Assembly: GCA_018267925.1 (NCBI GenBank)
Contig: JAFDXO010000165.1
Span: forward strand, 1 to 64,000
Length of the DNA stretch: 64,000 bases
Origin: Bacteroidota bacterium
Lineage (GTDB): Bacteria; Bacteroidota; Bacteroidia; Chitinophagales; Chitinophagaceae
Direction of reading: 5' to 3'
Under the pieces are notes generated by a model. It ran no database searches and had not been told where the DNA came from. It saw only the letters and a list, made by a program, of their open reading frames with translations. This document shows positions 57,796 to 64,000 of this stretch, piece after piece. Numbering within the stretch: position 1 is the stretch's first letter; every line of letters begins with the position of its first letter. The translations under genes and the position numbers were made by a program.

Positions 57796-60633
57796 ATGAA
57801 CAAGGTATTCGCTACACTTTCTTTCCTTTTTGTCTTCACAGCGTTTTCACGAACAGCTCAGGCGCAAATTGTCAACAAATATGCTGCTGTTGTCAATTTT
57901 GATATCAACTGCAACAACCGTATCACTGTAGATGATGCCAGTGAATTTCATGCAGGGGATACTATCCTCATCATCCAGATGAAGACCTTCTCCGTTGACT
58001 CAACCAACACCCCAACTTTTGGCGATACACTTGCCTATAATGGTGCCGGTAATTATGAGTATAACGTTGTTAAAAAAATTCTTCTTGGAAATAAGATTGA
58101 ATTCAAATACCAAGTTAAGCGTACTTACGATTGGACACTTGGACGTGTACAAATTGTTCGAGTAGCCTATGCAAACAATTATATTGTCAATTCACCAATT
58201 ACTTGTATGCCCTGGAATGGTTTTAAAGGTGGCGTTGTAGTAATTCGTGGAGGAAATAGTATTGTGTTGAACGCAAACATAGACGTTACCGGTAGAGGAT
58301 TTCGTGCCGGTCAACCTTTACTTCTTCAAAATGCAGTGTCGTGTAATAAATCAGACTACTATTATCCCGCAAATGGCGATGGAGGGCAAAAAGGAGAAGG
58401 GATAGGATACCTTTCAAATAATAAAAATTATGGCCGCGGCAAGCTGACAAATGGCGGCGGAGGTGGAACGAATAGCAGATCAGGCGGAGCCGGTGGTGGA
58501 AATGGTGGTACCGGTGGCGGTGGCGGTGATCAATATCAAGCTGCATCAGCTTGGTGTCCAAACAACGTCATGTCTAATCTTGGCGGTATTGGCGGATTGG
58601 CATTAGGTAATAATACTTTTTTGAGTAAAGTTTTCCTTGGTGGCGGCGGCGGCTGTGGTCAAGGAGATAATCTTAGTGAGAAAGCAGGAGGAAATGGTGG
58701 AGGAATCATCATCTTGGATGCACCCACCATCATTGGTAATAACAATAGTGTAATTGCAGATGGTGACAGTGCAGCTATGTGTACAGCTGCCGGACCCGGT
58801 TGTGAAGATGATGGCGGCGGTGGCGGCGGTGCAGGTGGATCCATATTAATTAATGCAACTAATGTTACCAACTTGTTGAAATTATATGCTCGTGGTGGTA
58901 AGGGATCAAAAATATATTCAAGCATTACCGTGAATGCAACCTTTATGCCCGGACCCGGTGGCGGCGGCGGCGGCGGTGCTGTTTGGTTTAAAAATGCAAC
59001 TGTTCCTGCTGGTGTCACTGTTAATACGACGGGTGGAGTTAAAGGCGTTTTACCTCAATTTATTAATTCCTCAAACGGTTCAAAAGATGGTTCAGTGGGC
59101 GTTACAGTCAATAATCTGAATTTCAATTTTCCAATTGATACCTTTTTAATAAAGTATAATTTAGATTTTCTAGACTCAGTTACGAAATGTGCAACTATTA
59201 AATTTGTCAACAAAACAAAAGTCGCTGTTGGTGTTGGGATTTTTTCTTGGTGGTGGAGTTTTGGTGACGGCAAAACCGATACCGCTAAAAACCCGACACA
59301 TACTTATGGAGCTGGCGGAACTTATACCGTAAAAGTTGCTGCTCAAGATATAACAGGCTGTACTGATACGCTTACCAGAGTCATTACCCTTAATAGCTTA
59401 AATTATGGTGTCCGGGATACCGTTGTGGGTTGTCGTACACATACATTTTTCCCATTCAAGAAAACGGGACCTACAGCAGCAATATATCAGTGGAATTTTG
59501 GAGATGGTGATACAGCAACCGGAAATCCAATTACCCATACTTATAAAGCAAAGGGAAGTAAAAAATACACGGTTGTGCTTACCGTTACAGATTCTACCGG
59601 TTGTCAAGATACCGTTCATTTTACAGCAGATGTAGTAGGTGTAGTTGCCCGATATAATGTCAGTAAAGATTCTGTTTGTCAATTGCAACAAGTTAACTTT
59701 ACGGATAAATCTGACACTACGGCTATTTTCTGGGCTTGGACGTATGGAGATGGTAATGTTGATAGTATAAAAAATCCAAACCACATTTATCCTTATGAAG
59801 GCACCTATAAAACAAGCTTAATTGTAGGTAATATTTATGGTTGTCTGGATACAGCTTATAAGAATATTGTAGTTGATTCTATTTCTCCCGTTGATTATAT
59901 CCCATCTGACACCATTTTGTGCCAAGGTCAAACAATCATACTAAAAGGATTTTATCTCCACCAAAATGCAAGAAGTGCCGATTGGGATTTAGGTGATGGA
60001 TTTAAAATAAAAAATACAGATCCGGTTATTCATGCTTACGATGCTGCGGGTGCCTATAATGTAACCTTAACCGTACATTTCCGCTCTTGTCCGGATTCTA
60101 CTTTCTCTAAGCTAATTAATATCAATCCTTATCCACAATTGAACTTAGGACCTGATACTAGCATGTGTGCAAATGGTGCATCTCTTATATTGGCAGATAA
60201 TATCAATGTAAGCAACCCTTACGCAAAATGGACTTGGAATACAGGCGATACAACCAGCTTCATTAACGTTCGTCATCCGGGAATTTATACGGCTCGTATA
60301 AACATAAAAGGATGCACAACCAGTGATAGTGTTGAGGTGTTTAAGGATTGCTATTTGGACATTCCTAATGCCTTTGCACCCAATGGAACCGGAGCAAATG
60401 CTTATTTCCTTCCACGTCAACTTTTATCTAAGAGTGTAAGCCAATTTAAAATGACCATTTTTGATCGTTGGGGGCAAGAAGTTTTCCAAACCAATAGCAT
60501 CAATGGACGTGGATGGGATGGAAAATTCAATGGTAAAGATCAACCTATGGGCGTGTATGTTTACCAAATAAGTGTAACTTTTGCCAATGGTGTTTCTGAA
60601 AGCTATACCGGAAATGTTACACTGATCAGATAG
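57796..60633 (+). CDS. Glycine-rich, PKD-containing T9SS type B surface protein
   Basis: 945 residues. Signal peptide 1-24 (KVFATLSFLFVFTAFSRTAQAQ). Residues ~195-405 hold several glycine clusters (up to six Gly in a row) between strand-like segments. Residues ~470-780 hold four or so PKD-type domains with WSFGDGKTD, WNFGDGDT and WAWTYGDGNVD motifs. The last ~85 residues are the gliding motility-associated C-terminal domain used for T9SS type B sorting: DIPNAFAPNG, FKMTIFDRWGQEVFQT, GWDGKFNGKDQPMGVYVYQI and YTGNVTLIR. It is likely a secreted or surface adhesin-like protein linked to motility or biofilm. The Gly clusters are coded by GGC/GGT repeats. Confidence 0.92.
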   Translation: MNKVFATLSFLFVFTAFSRTAQAQIVNKYAAVVNFDINCNNRITVDDASEFHAGDTILIIQMKTFSVDSTNTPTFGDTLAYNGAGNYEYNVVKKILLGNKIEFKYQVKRTYDWTLGRVQIVRVAYANNYIVNSPITCMPWNGFKGGVVVIRGGNSIVLNANIDVTGRGFRAGQPLLLQNAVSCNKSDYYYPANGDGGQKGEGIGYLSNNKNYGRGKLTNGGGGGTNSRSGGAGGGNGGTGGGGGDQYQAASAWCPNNVMSNLGGIGGLALGNNTFLSKVFLGGGGGCGQGDNLSEKAGGNGGGIIILDAPTIIGNNNSVIADGDSAAMCTAAGPGCEDDGGGGGGAGGSILINATNVTNLLKLYARGGKGSKIYSSITVNATFMPGPGGGGGGGAVWFKNATVPAGVTVNTTGGVKGVLPQFINSSNGSKDGSVGVTVNNLNFNFPIDTFLIKYNLDFLDSVTKCATIKFVNKTKVAVGVGIFSWWWSFGDGKTDTAKNPTHTYGAGGTYTVKVAAQDITGCTDTLTRVITLNSLNYGVRDTVVGCRTHTFFPFKKTGPTAAIYQWNFGDGDTATGNPITHTYKAKGSKKYTVVLTVTDSTGCQDTVHFTADVVGVVARYNVSKDSVCQLQQVNFTDKSDTTAIFWAWTYGDGNVDSIKNPNHIYPYEGTYKTSLIVGNIYGCLDTAYKNIVVDSISPVDYIPSDTILCQGQTIILKGFYLHQNARSADWDLGDGFKIKNTDPVIHAYDAAGAYNVTLTVHFRSCPDSTFSKLININPYPQLNLGPDTSMCANGASLILADNINVSNPYAKWTWNTGDTTSFINVRHPGIYTARINIKGCTTSDSVEVFKDCYLDIPNAFAPNGTGANAYFLPRQLLSKSVSQFKMTIFDRWGQEVFQTNSINGRGWDGKFNGKDQPMGVYVYQISVTFANGVSESYTGNVTLIR
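58804..58977 (+). repeat. GGC/GGT-rich glycine coding clusters
   Basis: Runs of GGC and GGT codons, such as 58813-58830 and 58957-58977, code for 5-6 Gly in a row. Such short tandem repeats can gain or lose units in frame. A similar but less perfect cluster lies at 58456-58530. Confidence 0.6.
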
Positions 60634-60665
60634 TCGCAACAATTTTGATTGAACCTCTTTTTTCA

Positions 60666-60709
60666 ATGAGGCTGACCCAAAATATAAAAGGTTCAGCCTC
60701 ATTTTTTTG
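60666..60709 (+). terminator. Intrinsic terminator after the T9SS type B gene
   Basis: 10-bp perfect stem (60666-60675 with 60693-60702), extended by two more pairs after one mismatch, followed by a run of T from 60702. It lies 33 bases after the stop. Confidence 0.88.
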
Positions 60710-60748
60710 TCTATTATGTTGACTATCGAAAACGATTTTGTAAAATAA

Positions 60749-60768
60749 AATACCACAATTGTAGTATT
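60749..60768. repeat. 20-base near-palindrome upstream of a barrel gene
   Basis: AATACCACAATTGTAGTATT reads the same on both strands except for one mismatched pair. It lies 75 bases before the ATG of the next gene, in a region with no strict -7 element. A possible operator for a dimeric regulator. Confidence 0.45.
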
Positions 60769-60842
60769 GCTTCTTGTGCCAACTTTTCTTTATTTTGTAA
60801 TCGAAAGCTGAAATTGTTTTACTCATTAAAACACTATTTTTT

Positions 60843-61610
60843 ATGAAGTATTTTGTTTTTCTTTTCTCATTTTTCGTTTTTGTTTCTTTTACTTCTAAAG
60901 CTCAAAAAACCACGAAAGAAACTTTTACCAAGAACAATATTAAATTAAACTTGTTTGGATTGGCACTTAGGAATTTCTCATTACAATATGAGCGAGGACT
61001 TAATCCTAAAATATCTGCTTCTTTAGGCGTACGATTTATGCCCAAAGGGTCTGTACCATTTCAAGGATCTTTACGGAATTCCGTGAAAAACGACCCAGCC
61101 GATAGTAATAATGCCGGATTAGACTTCGTTAATAATGCGCAAATCAGTAGTTGGGCAATAACGCCTGAATTTCGTTATTATTTTGGAAAACAGCCACTGA
61201 ATGGCTTTTATGTTGCACCCTTTCTTCGCATTGGTGGATATGGCATTGACTGGGACTATAAGTTCGAACGCAATAATGGAACTGTTAAGCCTGTACATTT
61301 AATGGGTAGAAGCACTGCTTTCTCAGGTGGCATTTTATTGGGTGCGCAATGGCATATAGGCAAACATGTATTACTTGATTGGTGGATACTTGGTCCCCAG
61401 TATGGCAGTTACAACGTAAAATTAGATGCGTCAGGAGATTTTTCTGATCTATCCCAACAAGATCAAGCTGAACTGAAAAAAACAATTGAAAGCATTGGAT
61501 TTAATGGAAACAAAACGGATGCTTCCGTTACCAACACCTCCGTAACTGCTAATAGCAAGATCTCTTTACCGGGCTTGCGAACAGGTTTTTGTGTGGGATA
61601 TACTTTCTAA
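60843..61610 (+). CDS. Outer membrane beta-barrel protein (DUF3575-like)
   Basis: 255 residues. Signal peptide 1-20 (FVFLFSFFVFVSFTSKAQ). The mature start KNNIKLNLFGLALRNFSLQYERGLNPKISAS is the usual pattern of the DUF3575 and related barrels of Bacteroidota. It ends RTGFCVGYTF with an aromatic last residue. The central loop (KKTIESIGFNGNKTDASVTNTS) is long and polar and may lie outside the cell. Function unknown. Confidence 0.82.
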   Translation: MKYFVFLFSFFVFVSFTSKAQKTTKETFTKNNIKLNLFGLALRNFSLQYERGLNPKISASLGVRFMPKGSVPFQGSLRNSVKNDPADSNNAGLDFVNNAQISSWAITPEFRYYFGKQPLNGFYVAPFLRIGGYGIDWDYKFERNNGTVKPVHLMGRSTAFSGGILLGAQWHIGKHVLLDWWILGPQYGSYNVKLDASGDFSDLSQQDQAELKKTIESIGFNGNKTDASVTNTSVTANSKISLPGLRTGFCVGYTF

Positions 61611-61782
61611 GGTTGAAAAGTAAAGGTGCTTTCAGATAAGTTTTTGACAACTCTGCTAAACCTAAAGTGATTACCTTCAAAAGATAAAGTGAAAAGTAGT
61701 AAGTTATAATTGTATGAAGAATCTTTGGGTCATTTGCGAAGCGGGTAAAATACCTTAATTTGCAAAAGACGAAGTTTGAAGA

Positions 61783-64000
61783 ATGAATCACTATGACTGG
61801 CTATTGACAAGGTTAGATGCTTTTATTAGAAAGTATTATACCAACCAACTAATTCGTGGTAGCCTTATTCTCTTTATTTGTGTACTGGCGTATGTGTTGT
61901 TAGCAAGTGTTAGCGAGTATTTTCTCTATTTGCCCGTTTGGTTTAGGCTCACTCTTTTGTCCCTTTTTGTTTTATTGGGCGGCGGAGCTCTTTTGGTGTG
62001 GATTATTTTCCCGCTTAGTAAAATGGCTAAGCTTGGTAAGGTAATTTCACACGAGCAAGCAGCAGAAATTGTTGGAAGGCATTTTCCCAATATTAGCGAT
62101 AAATTACTCAATGTTTTACAACTTAAAAAGCAATCAGAGGAAGGGATTAGTAGAGAATTAATTGAAGCAAGTATAGATCAAAAGTCAAAACAAATTGCGG
62201 TCATCCCGTTTGCTAAAGCAGTAGATTTTTCAGAAAACAAAAAATACTTACCGTATTTAATCCCCCTTGTTGCAATTGCTATATTGATTTTTGTCTTTTC
62301 ACCCAGTATTTTTATTGATGCTTCAGAGCGACTGTTGCAACCTACTAAAGCATTTGAAAAACCAGCCCCATTTCAATTTATAATTCAATCAAAACCACTG
62401 CAAACGGTGCGTAACTCTGATTTTTTGTTGAAAGTACAAATGGTCGGAAATGTCATTCCTGAAGAAGTTGATGTTCAAGTGTTAGGAGAAAATTTAGCAA
62501 CCCTTTCAAAAGGTAAAGGCATATTTGAGTACACATTCAAAAACGTAACAGAACCCATCATTTTCAAATTATATGCAGCAGGCTTTTATTCTCAACAATA
62601 TGTTTTAAGTGTTGTTCAAAAACCTATTCTAAAGGACTTTAAAATACAGATTGACTATCCTCCATATACCGGAAAGAAAGATGAAGTTCGAAATAGCATG
62701 GGCGATATGACCATTCCTGCGGGTACCGTTATTCGCTGGGGAATAGTTGCAGAACATACAGACCAAATGTTTATCCGATTTGGAAACGAAAAACCACATC
62801 CCCTGAAGCAACACAATGGGTTGTTTCTGTATGAAACTCGATTCCTTCGAGATACGAACTATGCAATTATACTTCAAAATATAAACTCTGGTATTCGAGA
62901 TGAATACAAGTATCACGTTCAGGTGGTACCGGATCAATATCCTGTTTTGCAAGTTCAAGAGTTTCGAGATACCGTTTCCGGAAAACAGATTTTGCTGAAT
63001 GGAACTGCCGGCGATGACTATGGAATTATAAATGTTTCTTTTCATTACAGCATTGTTGATGATAAAAATCAAACAATTTCAAACAAAACAATACCACTTC
63101 ATATAGTTCCCGGGGCTGTAGCAACCTTTCAACATTATTTTGATATTGAAGCATTGCGATTAAAACCTGGACAGAAGCTCAATTATTTTTTAGAAGCTTG
63201 GGACAATGATGCCGTTAATGGAAGCAAAGCCAGCCGGAGCGAAGTGATGACCTACACCATGTTCTCATCATCCCAATTGGATTCAGCCATGAATGCAAAC
63301 GCTCAGCAAATCAATTCGGGATTGAGTAATAGTGCGCAGCAAACAAAAAAAATGCAAGGTGAATTACGTGATATGCAAACCAAAATGCTACAGAGTAATC
63401 AACTTGATTGGGAACAACAACAATCGCTTCAAAACCTTGCTGAACGCCAGCAACAAATGATGCAGCAATTAGAAAATACCAAAAAAAGATTTGAAGAACA
63501 AATAACGCAAAGCCAACAAAAACCATATAGCGATGAAGTAAAAGAAAAACAGGAAGACCTAAAAAAGCAAATGGACAACCTGATGAATAATGAACTGAAA
63601 GAGCAAATGAAAAAACTGCAAGAGTTAATGGCAAAACTCAATAAGGACAATGCTTTTCAGACAATGAAGCAATTGGAGCAACAGAATAAACTCTTCAATA
63701 TGGACATAGAAAGGATGAAAGACTTGATGAAGAGTTTGGAAATGCAGATGCGTATGGAGGATATGGCTAACAAAATGGAACAGTTAGCTAATAAACAATT
63801 GGAACTAAAAAAAGAAACGGACAATGCTAAACAAGACAACCAAGCATTGAGTAAAGAACAACAAGACCTTAAAAAAGAATTGGAAAACGCACTGGGAAAA
63901 GAGATGCAAGACATGAAGCAACTCAATAACCAAATGCAGCAAAAGCAGGATATGGGTGAGATGCAAGAAAATGCAGATGCCGCCCAACAAAATATGCAGC
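61783..64000 (+). CDS. Large DUF4175-like membrane protein, 5' part only
   Basis: 739 codons are open from the ATG at 61783 to the window edge with no stop, so the gene continues beyond. The N-terminus has two membrane helices (~25-47 and ~54-75, GSLILFICVLAYVLLASVS and LLGGGALLVWIIFPL) and a third near 163-183. Residues ~190-500 are extracytoplasmic strand-rich stretches (DYPPYTGKKDEVRNSMGD, the usual DUF4175-type motif). From ~505 to the edge it is a long coiled coil very rich in Gln, Met, Lys and Glu. Related Bacteroidota proteins are ~1100 residues and of unknown role, perhaps in envelope stress or scaffold functions. A near-match to the -7 element (TTAATTTG at 61755-61762) precedes it. 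Confidence 0.82.
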   Translation, partial: MNHYDWLLTRLDAFIRKYYTNQLIRGSLILFICVLAYVLLASVSEYFLYLPVWFRLTLLSLFVLLGGGALLVWIIFPLSKMAKLGKVISHEQAAEIVGRHFPNISDKLLNVLQLKKQSEEGISRELIEASIDQKSKQIAVIPFAKAVDFSENKKYLPYLIPLVAIAILIFVFSPSIFIDASERLLQPTKAFEKPAPFQFIIQSKPLQTVRNSDFLLKVQMVGNVIPEEVDVQVLGENLATLSKGKGIFEYTFKNVTEPIIFKLYAAGFYSQQYVLSVVQKPILKDFKIQIDYPPYTGKKDEVRNSMGDMTIPAGTVIRWGIVAEHTDQMFIRFGNEKPHPLKQHNGLFLYETRFLRDTNYAIILQNINSGIRDEYKYHVQVVPDQYPVLQVQEFRDTVSGKQILLNGTAGDDYGIINVSFHYSIVDDKNQTISNKTIPLHIVPGAVATFQHYFDIEALRLKPGQKLNYFLEAWDNDAVNGSKASRSEVMTYTMFSSSQLDSAMNANAQQINSGLSNSAQQTKKMQGELRDMQTKMLQSNQLDWEQQQSLQNLAERQQQMMQQLENTKKRFEEQITQSQQKPYSDEVKEKQEDLKKQMDNLMNNELKEQMKKLQELMAKLNKDNAFQTMKQLEQQNKLFNMDIERMKDLMKSLEMQMRMEDMANKMEQLANKQLELKKETDNAKQDNQALSKEQQDLKKELENALGKEMQDMKQLNNQMQQKQDMGEMQENADAAQQNMQ

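Noticed and set aside
62629-63072. 147-residue open frame on the minus strand
   Set aside because: It is antisense to the DUF4175-like gene, whose own frame is open for 739 codons.
63311-63990. Several hydrophobic minus-strand frames near the right edge
   Set aside because: They are the complement of the Gln/Met/Lys coiled-coil codons, which read as Phe/Leu/Ser/Cys on the other strand.

Overview
This window looks like a chromosome segment of a member of Bacteroidota, most likely near Chitinophagales/Sphingobacteriales (the order is inferred, not proven). The evidence is threefold. Three proteins carry type IX secretion (T9SS) C-terminal sorting domains (1-666, 13940-15307, 57796-60633). There is a TonB-dependent receptor with a carboxypeptidase-like regulatory domain. 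Many start codons sit just downstream of the Bacteroidota -7 promoter element TAnnTTTG, some with a matching -33 TTTG. GC is near 40 % by eye, except for the first ~850 bases, which are clearly richer. I see no rRNA, tRNA, CRISPR array, prophage or intact insertion sequence.

Layout. 1-1055: the 3' end of a GC-rich T9SS cargo gene, then a gene-free stretch that ends in what looks like the decayed 3' end of a group II intron. 1056-5457 (minus): sensor kinase, response regulator and a secreted protein in one direction. 5664-12582 (plus): pyruvate carboxylase, a biotin carboxylase subunit, enolase and an FtsB/DivIC-like division protein. 12617-15307: proline dehydrogenase, divergent from a T9SS cargo protein whose promoter overlaps a Fur-box-like palindrome. 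15453-19045: topoisomerase I and a SirB1-like protein. 19058-22416 (minus): shikimate genes aroB-aroA-aroC, divergent from an XRE/S24 LexA-like regulator with an inverted repeat over its own start. 23411-33370: frr, a sterol-desaturase-like enzyme, a GT-C glycosyltransferase coupled to a pseudo-transglutaminase, a di-haem peroxidase, a metallo-hydrolase, a ZIP transporter, YqgE and the bifunctional NAD(P)HX repair enzyme. 33527-40564 (plus): a tight TonB receptor, TPR protein and beta-barrel operon. 40576-47493 (minus): sirtuin, GT9 transferase, large membrane protein, threonine dehydrogenase and carA. 47732-54462 (plus): an SPFH protein with a 59-residue Arc-type DNA-binding protein, dnaX, a C45 hydrolase, a GT2-DUF2062 fusion and an arylamine N-acetyltransferase. 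54616-61610: nucleoside transporter (minus), rimM-trmD-rplS, a glycine-rich T9SS type B protein and a beta-barrel protein. 61783-64000: the start of a large DUF4175-like membrane protein cut by the window edge.

Most content is core metabolism, translation and envelope biogenesis. The parts most worth a second look are: (i) an A10 run in dnaX where both shifted frames stop at once, suggesting a slippage-made short gamma subunit; (ii) the SPFH-Arc pair with a perfect palindrome at its predicted transcription start; (iii) the self-operator of the LexA-like regulator beside the aro genes; (iv) the intron-like remnant at 931-1027; (v) several genes whose -7 element ends 4 nt before the ATG, implying leaderless mRNAs.
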